Under the pieces are notes generated by a model. That model was not told the origin of the DNA. It saw nothing but the letters and a program-made list of their open reading frames with translations, and did not search any database. From positions 186,001-250,000 of the forward strand of contig NZ_FMYK01000003.1 of the NCBI RefSeq assembly GCF_900096915.1: a DNA stretch of 64,000 nucleotides, written 5' to 3'. The translations under genes and the position numbers were made by a program. The stretch is from Acinetobacter marinus. GTDB taxonomy: Bacteria; Pseudomonadota; Gammaproteobacteria; Pseudomonadales; Moraxellaceae. This document shows, one piece after another, positions 43,239 to 52,500 of this stretch (the first letter of the stretch is position 1; each line of letters begins with the position of its first letter).

Positions 43239-43269
43239 AGTCACTGAAAATTGTCAGGAATATAATGAA

Positions 43270-43294
43270 AAGTCGCCGAGTGCGGCTTTTTTGT
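43270..43294 (+). terminator. Terminator of argB
   Basis: AGTCGC (43271-43276), a 5-nt loop and GCGGCT (43282-43287), including one G-T pair, followed by TTTTTT. Confidence 0.8.
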
Positions 43295-43431
43295 TGTTCA
43301 GATTTGCTAGTTTCAATATCCTAACATAGTCATACAATGCTCATGATTTTTTCATCAATTGGTCATCGCTTTGTCATTGTGCATTTTTATGCTTTTAAAA
43401 ATGAATCCAATGAAAACAAGGCGTGAACGCG

Positions 43432-44289
43432 ATGTTAGATAAACTCAATCAATTTCGTCCAAAACAGCTTGTATTACCCAAACCGTTTCCACTCGCCAAA
43501 CAGCTTCCTTCGCCAAAAAATCTTGCATTTCCATTAACAAATAAACTGCCACTTGCCAAAAATAAAAATCAACAGACACAATACCGCTTCGAATGGGTCG
43601 ATGATTTAAAGCAACTGCGAGAAGTACAACAGTTTCGAGCCATGCAATTTTCTGATCAATTTGGCATTACTTTTGAGCAAGAGATTGATCAAGATATTTA
43701 TGATTTTGGCTGTGAACATGCACTACTTCGTGAAAAATGGTCGGGTGAGATCGTTGCTTATACTCGTTTAAAACTATTCCAAGGACATGAAATTGGACAA
43801 AGCTATAGCGCACAAGAATTTGATGTAATCCCACATCTTGCACATTGCTCTAATATCGTCGAAGTTGGACGAACCTGCGTGCATCCACGCTTTCGTTCGG
43901 GTAAAGCCTTGTCGATGCTTTGGCTGAATCTTGCGCCAAAAGTGTTGTGGAGTATGCGAGCAAAATATCTGATTGGTTGTGTCAGCATTCGCTTGCAAGA
44001 CAATTTGGCACGAGCCTATCACACCCATCAGTTATTACAACAACTTAGTCCAACGCAAAGTATTGATATTCAAGCATTCAATGCCTATACGCCACAGGTG
44101 CCGAGTTTTAGTTTGCCCCATGAAGAGCGTATGCCGAAGCTATTCGATGTGTATTTGAGCATGCAGGCAAAGCTATCGAAACAAGCCTATTATGATCAAG
44201 ATTTCAATTGCTTAGACTATTTTGTGTATTTGGAAATGAATGAGGTGGCAAAGCACTTTGTCATGCAGAAAATGATTCAGCGCACATAA
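43432..44289 (+). CDS. GNAT-fold N-acyltransferase, OlsB-like
   Basis: This 285-residue protein of the GNAT/acyl-homoserine-lactone-synthase-like fold resembles OlsB, which adds a 3-hydroxy fatty acid to ornithine in ornithine-lipid synthesis. After a basic, Pro/Lys/Leu-rich N-terminal tail (1-45), the core carries QFRAMQFSDQFGI, the acidic DFGCEHALLREK and the key block VEVGRTCVHPRFR. The ATG at 43432 has AAGG at 10 nt. No olsA-type acyltransferase is adjacent. The function is by family resemblance only. Confidence 0.75.
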   Translation: MLDKLNQFRPKQLVLPKPFPLAKQLPSPKNLAFPLTNKLPLAKNKNQQTQYRFEWVDDLKQLREVQQFRAMQFSDQFGITFEQEIDQDIYDFGCEHALLREKWSGEIVAYTRLKLFQGHEIGQSYSAQEFDVIPHLAHCSNIVEVGRTCVHPRFRSGKALSMLWLNLAPKVLWSMRAKYLIGCVSIRLQDNLARAYHTHQLLQQLSPTQSIDIQAFNAYTPQVPSFSLPHEERMPKLFDVYLSMQAKLSKQAYYDQDFNCLDYFVYLEMNEVAKHFVMQKMIQRT

Positions 44290-44470
44290 CTGATTTTATC
44301 ATCTATCTCGCAGAGCCGTTTATTTCTGTGAAATGTATCGCAATTCAAAAAAATAACTTGAGTAGACACTGGGAAATTTCATATATTGGCGTTATGGCAT
44401 GACAAATGCTTAGTACAAATGCTTAGTATTGTCATGTGATTATATGAATATTCAAATAAAGTGAATCATT

Positions 44471-45319
44471 ATGTGTCAGTTGTTAGGAATGAATTGTGCT
44501 ACACCTACCGATATTGATTTTTCATTTCGGGGCTTTTCACAGCGTGCGGGGGTGACTTCAGACCATTCTGATGGATTTGGTATTGCATTTTTTGAAGAAA
44601 AAGCCTGCCGTTTATTTGTCGATAATCATTCGGCGATCGAATCTCGCATTGCCGATTTGATACGTGAATATCCGATCAAATCCCGTAATGTCATTGCACA
44701 TATTCGCAAAGCCACGCAAGGCAAAATTAATCTGGAAAATTCGCATCCTTTCGTGCGAGAGCTGTGGGGCAGACAGTGGATTTTTGCCCATAATGGCGAT
44801 TTACTGCAATTTCATCCTGAGCTCACAGGGCGCTTTCAACCTGTTGGCGATACCGATAGTGAGCTGGCGTTTTGTTATGTCTTGGATCAATTGGCATTAA
44901 AATTCGGCAATGATCATCCAAGCCTTGAAGATATTTTTGCAGTATTGCAAGTGATCGCACCACAAATCGCTGAGCATGGTACATTCAACTTTTTCTTATC
45001 CAATGGTCAGGCGCTATTTAGTTATGCCACGACGAAACTGCACTGGCTGATTCGTGAATATCCATTTCAATATGCCAAGCTCATTGACATCGATGTTGAC
45101 ATTGATTTTAGTACAGTCACCACATCGGCGGATCGAGTGGCGGTCATTACCACCGAGCCACTGACTGACAACGAAACATGGCAAGCCTATCAGGCGGGTG
45201 AGATGATTTTGTTTAAAGATGGTAAGATCGAATTGCAAGCCATGACCACAGTACAACGCTTAGAACGGGAAAAACAAGATCCGAGTCTGGTGCGTAAAAC
45301 CCGTGCCGATGTGTATTAA
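44471..45319 (+). CDS. Class II glutamine amidotransferase, YafJ-like
   Basis: This 282-residue N-terminal-nucleophile hydrolase has Cys2 directly after the initiator Met (MCQLLGMN) as the expected catalytic residue. SDGFGIAFFE, HIRKATQG and FAHNGDL are the amidotransferase signatures. The protein has no synthase domain, as in E. coli YafJ, whose physiological acceptor is unknown. A C-terminal LEREKQDPSL segment is typical of this family. It is monocistronic. Confidence 0.88.
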   Translation: MCQLLGMNCATPTDIDFSFRGFSQRAGVTSDHSDGFGIAFFEEKACRLFVDNHSAIESRIADLIREYPIKSRNVIAHIRKATQGKINLENSHPFVRELWGRQWIFAHNGDLLQFHPELTGRFQPVGDTDSELAFCYVLDQLALKFGNDHPSLEDIFAVLQVIAPQIAEHGTFNFFLSNGQALFSYATTKLHWLIREYPFQYAKLIDIDVDIDFSTVTTSADRVAVITTEPLTDNETWQAYQAGEMILFKDGKIELQAMTTVQRLEREKQDPSLVRKTRADVY

Positions 45320-45395
45320 TAAAAAGAAAAATAGTAAAGTTTTTAGTTTTCAGACTAGTACCGCCTAATTTTAATTAAATTGGTTTGGATTGAAT

Positions 45396-46424
45396 ATGGC
45401 ACGATATCAATATGCTAAAGATGATCAGGGAAATATCGTAAAAGCAACAGATTTAGTTGGACAGGAAATATCTACAAATTTCTTTTGCTTTGGTTGTGGA
45501 AATCTTTTGATCGCAAAAGTTAATGGAAAGATATATACCCCCCACTTTGCACATAAAAATATTCAGGAATGTCAGGGGGAAACGTATTTACATTATTTGG
45601 GTAAACAAGTTTTTTTTGAAACGTATACAAAATGTCTAACTGAAAATATTCCCTACTATGTAGAATTTGAAATACCTAAAAAGTGCCATAAATATAAAAG
45701 AGCAATCCGAAAATATTGTAATCTTGGATTTGTAAAGAAAAAATTTGATTTGACGGAGTACTATTCTCAAATCGAGATTGAAAAACGAAATGAAGAATTT
45801 ATACCAGATATCTTACTCTCTCGAAGATTTAGTTCCGAAGATAATATTTATATTGAGATTGCAGTTACACATTTTTTAAGCGAAAAGAAGAAGAAATCAG
45901 GTAAAAGAATAATTGAGATACCACTCAACTCTGAGGATGATGTTGAGAAAATATATAAGTCTTGTTTAAGTCCAAGCGATGCGCTTTTTAAGGGCTTTTA
46001 TCAAGGGGTGGAGGTTGTACCTGAAGCAGAATGTCGTTGTATGCGTAAGCAATTTTTCGCTTTTTATGTGTGGGAATCAGGAAAAGCATTTTTGGAATTA
46101 ACTTATTTGTCAGAAATTGAGGGTAGGCTGTTAAGGTTTAAAAATAAGATTATCTATAACAATATAATTGAAATAGATTCCGATTTCGAGAATTCAACGG
46201 TCAATTTCGGTCATGCTCATGGGGACTTGTTTATTTCTCAAGTGAGATTAGCTGCAAGTAAGAAAATCTCTATAAGAAATTGTTTTTTATGTAAATATAG
46301 TGGAGAAAATTGGAATGGTGATAGTAACCAGCCAATTTTTTGTAAGGCTAAAAAAATTAAGTGTGGTTCAAATCAAGCCGCTGAGTGTAATTGGTATAAG
46401 TTAGCAACAAATAGTATTCTTTAA
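45396..46424 (+). CDS. CoiA-like nuclease-family protein (accessory)
   Basis: This 342-residue protein has a treble-clef-like start with CFGC (Cys31, Cys34) and PHFAHK, as in competence protein CoiA and relatives. A PD-(D/E)xK-like nuclease core follows: PDILL (137-141), IEIAVTHF (153-160) and a Lys/Glu pair in KRIIEIPL. The C-terminus has a further Cys cluster (CFLCKY...CKAKKIKC...C), probably a second zinc site. Codon use is much more AT-rich than in the neighbours, and it lies directly beside a tRNA-Asn gene, both pointing to recent acquisition. It could serve DNA uptake, repair or defence. ATG 45396 is preferred to TTG 45390. Confidence 0.7.
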   Translation: MARYQYAKDDQGNIVKATDLVGQEISTNFFCFGCGNLLIAKVNGKIYTPHFAHKNIQECQGETYLHYLGKQVFFETYTKCLTENIPYYVEFEIPKKCHKYKRAIRKYCNLGFVKKKFDLTEYYSQIEIEKRNEEFIPDILLSRRFSSEDNIYIEIAVTHFLSEKKKKSGKRIIEIPLNSEDDVEKIYKSCLSPSDALFKGFYQGVEVVPEAECRCMRKQFFAFYVWESGKAFLELTYLSEIEGRLLRFKNKIIYNNIIEIDSDFENSTVNFGHAHGDLFISQVRLAASKKISIRNCFLCKYSGENWNGDSNQPIFCKAKKIKCGSNQAAECNWYKLATNSIL

Positions 46425-46435
46425 GAGAAAATCAT

Positions 46436-46468
46436 AAAAAAGCCTAGATCAATGTCTAGGCTTTTTTC
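46436..46468. terminator. Terminator shared by tRNA-Asn copy 2 and the CoiA-like gene
   Basis: GCCTAGA (46442-46448) and TCTAGGC (46455-46461) are flanked by an A-run on the left and TTTTTT on the right, so the hairpin can act on both strands. It is nearly the same sequence as the hairpin behind copy 1. Confidence 0.88.
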
Positions 46469-46495
46469 AATACAACTAGCGCTGTATCTAAATTT

Positions 46496-46571
46496 TGGCT
46501 CTCCCACCTGGGCTCGAACCAGGGACCTGCGGATTAACAGTCCGTCGCTCTACCGACTGAGCTATGGGAGA
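46496..46571 (-). tRNA. tRNA-Asn (anticodon GUU), copy 2
   Basis: A 76-nt cloverleaf on the minus strand, identical in sequence to the copy at 28687-28762, with anticodon GTT and encoded 3' GCCA. A CoiA-like gene sits immediately beyond its 3' terminator. Confidence 0.98.
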
Positions 46572-46582
46572 ATGTGCAGAGG

Positions 46583-46611
46583 ATTCTATGAACTAATTGC
46601 GCTTAGGTCAA
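46583..46611 (-). promoter_or_regulatory. Promoter of tRNA-Asn copy 2
   Basis: On the minus strand TTGACC (46606-46611), a 17-bp spacer and TAGAAT (46583-46588). The -35 is the same as in copy 1 but spacer and -10 differ. Confidence 0.8.
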
Positions 46612-46658
46612 GGATTTTAATTATAAAAATATCAATCCAATCGTTAATTGCTGTAATT

Positions 46659-47228
46659 TTAGTCATTATCCTTGTGTTCAATACGTTTTGCTTCTGGCGT
46701 CACTTCACGGGCTTCACCATCAATAATGCTCGAATCATTACTCGCACCACGTCCGCCCATCTGCTGACGTTGCATTTCTTGCATTTGACGCATTACATCG
46801 GCGAACGGATTATTTGGATCATTGGCATTACCTGTCATGCCACCCATCATCTTTTCCATCATCGCTTGTTGGCGTTTTTGCATGGCACTCATTGCCGCAT
46901 TTCTAAATAGCGTTTGCACCGCAGGGATCAGCATCAGCACTGCAATCAAGTCCGACCAAAGCCCTGGAATCGCAAGTAATAGCCCAGCAATCGCTCTAGG
47001 GAGATATTTACCGACATTGGGGTCATTGCCCATTTGTCCTGACATTTGCATTTGTTGCATCTGTGGCATGATGTGGGCAACGCTACTGCGGAGCATACTG
47101 ATCCCGATCACTGCAGCGGCAATGAACCAGAAGAACACGTACCAAGCACTACCAACCAGATCGCCGACCACAATCCACGTCACGATCTCAGTCACGATGG
47201 CAATCAATACTAATAAAATCAGACCCAT
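46659..47228 (-). CDS. fxsA: FxsA-family membrane protein
   Basis: This protein of about 189 residues belongs to the FxsA family, named from E. coli FxsA, which relieves exclusion of phage T7 by F plasmids. Two long N-terminal hydrophobic hairpins (GLILLVLIAIVTEI... and AGLLLAIPGLWSDLIAVLMLI) hold the conserved PG-x-x-SD motif. The C-terminal third is Met/Gln-rich and charged (QKRQQAMMEKMMGGMTG), cytoplasmic. The frame is open to an ATG at 47249, but ATG 47228 puts the first helix at the N-terminus as usual in the family. The stop is at 46659. Confidence 0.8.
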   Translation of the reverse strand: MGLILLVLIAIVTEIVTWIVVGDLVGSAWYVFFWFIAAAVIGISMLRSSVAHIMPQMQQMQMSGQMGNDPNVGKYLPRAIAGLLLAIPGLWSDLIAVLMLIPAVQTLFRNAAMSAMQKRQQAMMEKMMGGMTGNANDPNNPFADVMRQMQEMQRQQMGGRGASNDSSIIDGEAREVTPEAKRIEHKDND

Positions 47229-47376
47229 TTCGGTACTTTGCAACCTCATTTAAATTTTAAAGCGAAAAAATAATGTGTTCAATTTAACCCATCACGCAGT
47301 ACCAATCACTAGCGCACAGGTTTTTTACAGTGATTTATGTAACAATAGTGACGATTTTGAAAATTTAAAGGGCGAA

Positions 47377-47922
47377 ATGACAATAATCATCGGTATCGAT
47401 CCTGGTTCACGGCTGACGGGCTATGGCGTCATTGAAAAAGACGGGGCAAAATTGCGCTTTGTCGATGCAGGGACGATTCGTACTGAAAGCCAAGACATGC
47501 CTGAGCGATTGAAACGGATTTTCGCAGGAGTAGATCGCATCGTGCGTTTTCATCAGCCGACAGAAGCTGCGGTCGAACAAGTGTTTATGGCGCAAAACCC
47601 TGATTCTGCCTTAAAACTTGGTCAAGCCCGAGGAGCAGCCATTGCGGCTTTGGTCAATCTTGATTTGAGCGTAGCAGAATATACCGCACGGCAAATAAAA
47701 CAGTCTGTTGTGGGTTATGGTGCGGCAGATAAAGAACAAGTGCAGATGATGGTGATGAAATTACTGAATCTCTCCGTGAAACCCCAAGCTGATGCGGCAG
47801 ATGCATTAGCAGGGGCGATTTGCCATGCACATGCTTCAGGCAGTCTGAATAAACTGGCAGTGCTCAATGCGTTAGGTGGTGGTATGGCACGAGGGCGCGG
47901 GCGAGGATTACGTCGACGTTAA
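47377..47922 (+). CDS. ruvC: Crossover junction endodeoxyribonuclease RuvC
   Basis: RuvC is a dimeric, metal-dependent resolvase that cuts Holliday junctions symmetrically. The 181-residue product starts with IIIGIDPGSRLTGYG (first catalytic Asp), contains EQVFMAQNPDSALKLGQARG (second acidic site) and ends with the QADAADALAGAICHAH acidic cluster. I start at the ATG at 47377, with AAGGG upstream; a longer frame from 47275 is not supported. ruvA and ruvB are not adjacent, and the gene is divergent from fxsA. Confidence 0.95.
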   Translation: MTIIIGIDPGSRLTGYGVIEKDGAKLRFVDAGTIRTESQDMPERLKRIFAGVDRIVRFHQPTEAAVEQVFMAQNPDSALKLGQARGAAIAALVNLDLSVAEYTARQIKQSVVGYGAADKEQVQMMVMKLLNLSVKPQADAADALAGAICHAHASGSLNKLAVLNALGGGMARGRGRGLRRR

Positions 47923-48019
47923 ATGGTGAAAATATCTTGATAAGTTATACTATTCGTTCCACTGCAAACTGTAGTGAAACCTTATTTAAGCTTGAATAGA
48001 GTTTTTTTTAACTGGTTCA

Positions 48020-48712
48020 TCAAAGAGAAATTGTGTAAAAAAATAAATAAATGACTTTAAAAGAAAAGAATAAAAACAATATGCCATATAAACATTTTAT
48101 TATTCTAAAACAAAGATCCTCCTTTTCTGAAAAAACTGAAATTACAATTAAAATCAAACCTATAAAAGCTAATCCACCTGACCATAAATACGTCGCAAAG
48201 TAAAAATCGTCTTTCCGCTGATTTCTGATTTTAGAATCGAAAGGATTATTCCCTGAAACCTCGATAGCTGTATTCTTTTCATCATAAATCGTTGCTTTGT
48301 CAAAGAGGCAATCGCCATGCCTTTTAATGACTTTACTATAATCCTCTGTACAATAGAGTGATACGTTGTCGACTAATATTTGCCGAGGATAATTTTCTTT
48401 ATAGAGTTCAGGTTCGATATAGAAAGGTCGAAAAAACTCTTTATGAACTAACGCAGAGGAATTCCCATGTTCACGTAGGGTAATATGGTAACCATGTTTA
48501 CCACCTTTTGAACTTGTACCTGAAGTATAAACGTAGTGAAATTCAAACTTCTTTTCAGGTGGGTAGACATGCTTTTCCCATGCCATTACCTGATATTTTT
48601 CATAGTTGTGCATTTCACTTTTATAAGTTTTATTGATGTATAGCAATTCTATTAAGTTATAAACAATAATTAGACCTATGCCTGTAATAACGCTGACAAT
48701 CAAAAATTTCAT
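48020..48712 (-). CDS. Hypothetical membrane protein, AT-rich
   Basis: This 230-residue protein has one N-terminal helix (about 3-22), a soluble middle of about 145 residues (VYPPEKKFEFHYVYTSGTSSKGGK) and two C-terminal helices (about 177-228). The middle domain holds a Cys pair (LYCTEDYS..., GDCLF), so it is probably periplasmic. Codon use is distinctly AT-rich compared with ruvC and greA, suggesting an inserted single gene. The start has only a weak ribosome-binding site. I do not recognise the family. Confidence 0.55.
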   Translation of the reverse strand: MKFLIVSVITGIGLIIVYNLIELLYINKTYKSEMHNYEKYQVMAWEKHVYPPEKKFEFHYVYTSGTSSKGGKHGYHITLREHGNSSALVHKEFFRPFYIEPELYKENYPRQILVDNVSLYCTEDYSKVIKRHGDCLFDKATIYDEKNTAIEVSGNNPFDSKIRNQRKDDFYFATYLWSGGLAFIGLILIVISVFSEKEDLCFRIIKCLYGILFLFFSFKVIYLFFYTISL

Positions 48713-48789
48713 ATGCTAAAAGTCCATACAATTATTTTCTACAACATTTTATTCATTATTCAATCGAATTGGTTATAGAGCGAAATACA

Positions 48790-48818
48790 CAAAAAAAAAG
48801 CTCCCAAAGTTGGGAGCT
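48790..48818 (-). terminator. Terminator of greA
   Basis: GCTCCCAA and TTGGGAGC form a tight hairpin, followed on the minus strand by nine T residues (48791-48799 as A). Confidence 0.92.
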
Positions 48819-48834
48819 AATTTAGCATAGCAAT

Positions 48835-49311
48835 TTACAGATATTCAACCTTAACCACTTCGTACTCAACTTCACCTTGTGGCGTAGTGATTTTGGCATC
48901 GTCACCTTCATTTTTACTGAGTAGACCACGCGCAATCGGGGAGTTCACTGAGATTTTATTTTGCTTAAAATCTGCCTCGTCATCACCCACGATTTTATAA
49001 GTCTTTTGTTCTTCGGTATCAAGGTTTTCAATGGTGACAGTCACACCAAAGACCACACGACCATTTTGTTCTAAGTCTTTGACATCAATCACTTGTGCAG
49101 CGCCAAGTTTGCCTTCGATGTCTTGAATACGACCTTCACAGAAGCCTTGTTGTTCACGGGCAGCATGATACTCGGCGTTTTCCTTAAGATCACCGTGTTC
49201 ACGTGCTTCTGCGATCGCTTGGGTAATACGTGGGCGTTCTACAGATTTGAGATGTTGTAATTCTGTTTCTAGCGCAGCTTTGCCTTCTGGCGTCATTGGA
49301 TAGCGTTGCAT
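48835..49311 (-). CDS. greA: Transcription elongation factor GreA
   Basis: GreA rescues backtracked RNA polymerase by stimulating cleavage of the transcript 3' end through the secondary channel. The 158-residue product has the N-terminal coiled coil (about 1-75, with the tip motif GDLKENAEYHAAREQQ carrying the acidic pair) and the C-terminal FKBP-like domain (GVTVTIENLDTEEQKTYKIVGDDEAD, ISVNSPIARGLL). An AGGAAAAC site precedes the ATG. A 140-bp palindrome lies just upstream. Confidence 0.97.
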   Translation of the reverse strand: MQRYPMTPEGKAALETELQHLKSVERPRITQAIAEAREHGDLKENAEYHAAREQQGFCEGRIQDIEGKLGAAQVIDVKDLEQNGRVVFGVTVTIENLDTEEQKTYKIVGDDEADFKQNKISVNSPIARGLLSKNEGDDAKITTPQGEVEYEVVKVEYL

Positions 49312-49331
49312 GTTTTCCTCACTATCTATTC

Positions 49332-49471
49332 GGAATTTCGAAAAACCATCTACGTCGGCAAATTTCTGCGTTGAGCCTTGCTCGCAATCCTCATGTACGT
49401 GATGTACATTGTGGTTGCTGTGCGAGGTGCGCCTTGAAATTTACTCTACTCGCTAGGTTTTCGAGAATTCC
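49332..49471. repeat. 140-bp imperfect palindrome upstream of greA
   Basis: The outer arms are GGAATTTCGAAAAACC (49332-49347) and GGTTTTCGAGAATTCC (49456-49471). The inner arms are GCAAATTTCTGCG...TTGCTCGCA (about 49357-49385) and TGCGAGGTGCGCC...GAAATTTAC (about 49421-49444). The centre, ATGTAC-GTG-ATGTACAT, is within 2 bp of the midpoint. It is non-coding and sits between the carB terminator and greA. Confidence 0.8.
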
Positions 49472-49544
49472 TCGTGTGCTTATGAGCATAAATGAAAGTG
49501 TGATATATGCTGATCATTCACTTTCAATTGGCTCAGTTCAAATT

Positions 49545-49579
49545 AAAAAAAATCCGCCACCTCCGTCAGAGATGGCGGA
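49545..49579 (-). terminator. Terminator of the carAB operon
   Basis: On the minus strand CCGCCA-T-CTC pairs with GAG-G-TGGCGG around a 5-nt loop, followed by an A and eight T residues. Confidence 0.9.
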
Positions 49580-49594
49580 AGTGTCGTCGGTGTA

Positions 49595-52500
49595 TTAAGC
49601 GTCTGTTTGTAAATCTTGCAAGCGATATACATCCATTGGCAATTGAATTCCTAAAGCCTGACAAACTGCATCTGCACCGTTTAATGTGGTGGTGTAATAC
49701 ACTTTGCCTTGCAATGCAGAGCGACGAATCGAGAATGAATCTTGCTGAGCTTGCTTGCCTTCTGTAGTATTGATAATGAGGTGTATCTCGCCATTTTTCA
49801 AGCGATCCACGATATGTGGACGACCTTCGGTGACTTTATTGACACGCTCACATTCTAAACCAGCCTCTTTTAATACATCAAATGTACCGCCAGTGGCAAC
49901 CAGTTTGAAGCCATGACCGATCAGTTGTTGTGCAACTCGAGCGACATGTGGCTTATCTGAATCACGTACAGACAAGAAAGCATGTTTCACTTCACCTTCA
50001 GTTGGCTTACCTGGTAGGCGATCATTCGAGCCAAGTACGGCTTTGTAGAAGGCTTCACCAAAGGTTTTACCCACACCCATGACTTCGCCAGTAGACTTCA
50101 TCTCAGGCCCAAGCACAGGGTCAACACCTGGGAATTTGTTGAAAGGGAACACCGCTTCTTTGACTGCAAAGCTCTTTGGAATAATTTCCTTAGTAAAGCC
50201 TTGCGATGCCAAAGACTGACCTGCCATACAACGTGCAGCCACTTTCGCTAAAGATTCACCGATACATTTCGATACGAATGGTACGGTACGAGATGCACGT
50301 GGATTCACTTCGAGAATGTAGACATCGTTACCTTTGACCGCAAACTGTACATTCATTAAGCCAACCACGCCAAGCTCTTTTGCCATCGCCACAGTTTGAC
50401 GACGCATTTCGTCTTGGATTTCTTTAGACAATGAATATGGCGGAATTGAACATGCTGAGTCACCAGAGTGAACACCTGCTTGTTCAATGTGTTGCATGAT
50501 GCCGCCGATCACAACTTCCTTGCCATCAGATACGCAGTCTACATCGACTTCGGTCGCATCATCTAAGAAACGATCAAGCAATACAGGGGCTTCATTCGAT
50601 GCTTGAACCGCTTCACGGAGGTAGCGTTTTAGCTCTTCTTCGTTATAGACGATTTCCATCGCACGGCCACCAAGGACATAAGAAGGGCGTACCACCAATG
50701 GGAAGCCAACTTTAGCAGCTTCGGCGATGCCTTCTTCAGCAGATTTGACAATGCTGTTGTTTGGTTGGCGTAGATTCAATTTTTGAATCATTTGTTGGAA
50801 GCGTTCACGATCTTCTGCACGGTCGATCGCATCAGGCGATGTGCCGATAATTGGTGCGCCAGCTTCTTCCAAAGCACGCGCCAATTTCAATGGGGTTTGA
50901 CCGCCATATTGAACGATCACACCTTTTGGTTTTTCCGTGCGAATAATTTCTAACACGTCTTCTAAAGTGACTGGCTCGAAGTACAAACGATCTGAGGTGT
51001 CATAGTCGGTAGACACGGTTTCAGGGTTACAGTTGACCATGATGGTCTCGAAACCATCTTCACGCATCGCAAGCGCAGCGTGGACACAGCAATAATCAAA
51101 CTCAATGCCTTGACCGATACGGTTTGGACCGCCACCGATCACCATGATTTTGTCTTTATCCGATGGATTGGCTTCGCATTCTTCGTCATAGGTCGAATAC
51201 ATATAGGCTGTATTTGATGAAAACTCAGCTGCACAAGTATCGACACGTTTGTAGACTGGATAAACGCCCAAATTCCAACGTTCTTTACGGAATTGTTTTT
51301 GCGAAATGCCCATCAAGTTAGCGATACGCAGATCAGACAACCCTTTACGTTTGAACGAGCGTACATTTTCTGCTGTTAAATCACCGACACCGAGTGCTTT
51401 GATTTGCGCTTCGGTTTTAACGATGTCTTCGATTTGAATCAAGAACCAACGGTCAATTTTGGTTGCTTCAAACACATCATCCAAGCTAAAGCCGTGACGG
51501 AATGCATCTGCGATATACCAAATCCGTGCAGGGCTCGGAATTTTCAGCTCAACCAAAATCTTGTCTTTGATGTTGCTGGTCTCAGCCGTGATTTTTTCAT
51601 CAAAACCACATGCGCCTTCTTCCAAGCCACGAAGTGCTTTTTGCATTGATTCTTGGAAGTTACGACCAATTGCCATCACTTCACCAACGGATTTCATTTG
51701 CGTAGTCAGTGTTGGCTCAGCTTGTGGGAATTTTTCAAAGTTAAAACGAGGAATCTTGGTCACGACATAGTCGATTGATGGCTCAAACGATGCTGGTGTC
51801 ACGCCACCAGTGATGTCATTTTTTAATTCATCGAGGGTATAACCAACGGCAAGTTTGGCAGCGACTTTGGCAATTGGGAAGCCTGTTGCTTTTGAAGCAA
51901 GCGCAGATGAACGTGATACACGTGGATTCATCTCGATCACGACCATACGACCCGTGTTCGGGCAAATACCAAACTGTACGTTTGAACCACCAGTTTCTAC
52001 GCCGATCTCACGAAGTACCGCAACTGAGGCATTACGCATCAATTGATATTCTTTATCGGTCAAGGTTTGTGCAGGGGCAACGGTGATTGAGTCGCCAGTA
52101 TGCACGCCCATCGGGTCGAAGTTTTCAATGGCGCAGACGATGATGCAGTTGTTGTTCTTGTCACGAACCACTTCCATCTCATACTCTTTCCAGCCAATCA
52201 ATGATTCATCAATCAAAAGTTGTTTGGTTGGAGAAAGGTCGAAACCGCGTTCACAGATTTCTAAAAATTCTTCTTTGTTATATGCAATGCCGCCGCCTGA
52301 ACCACCCATGGTAAATGATGGACGGATAATTACAGGGAAGCCAAAACGGTTTTGGATTTCAAGTGCCTCGTCCATGCTCTCTGCAATGGCAGCTTTTGGA
52401 CATTCCAAACCGATTTTGCGCATCGCTTGGTCGAATAGCTTACGGTCTTCGGCTTTCTCGATGGCATCTTTACTTGCACCGATCAGCTCCACGCCATATT

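Noticed and set aside
28687..46571. The two tRNA-Asn units as ends of one integrated island
   Set aside because: The 18 kb between them is full of conserved housekeeping genes with ordinary codon use; no integrase or transposase is present.
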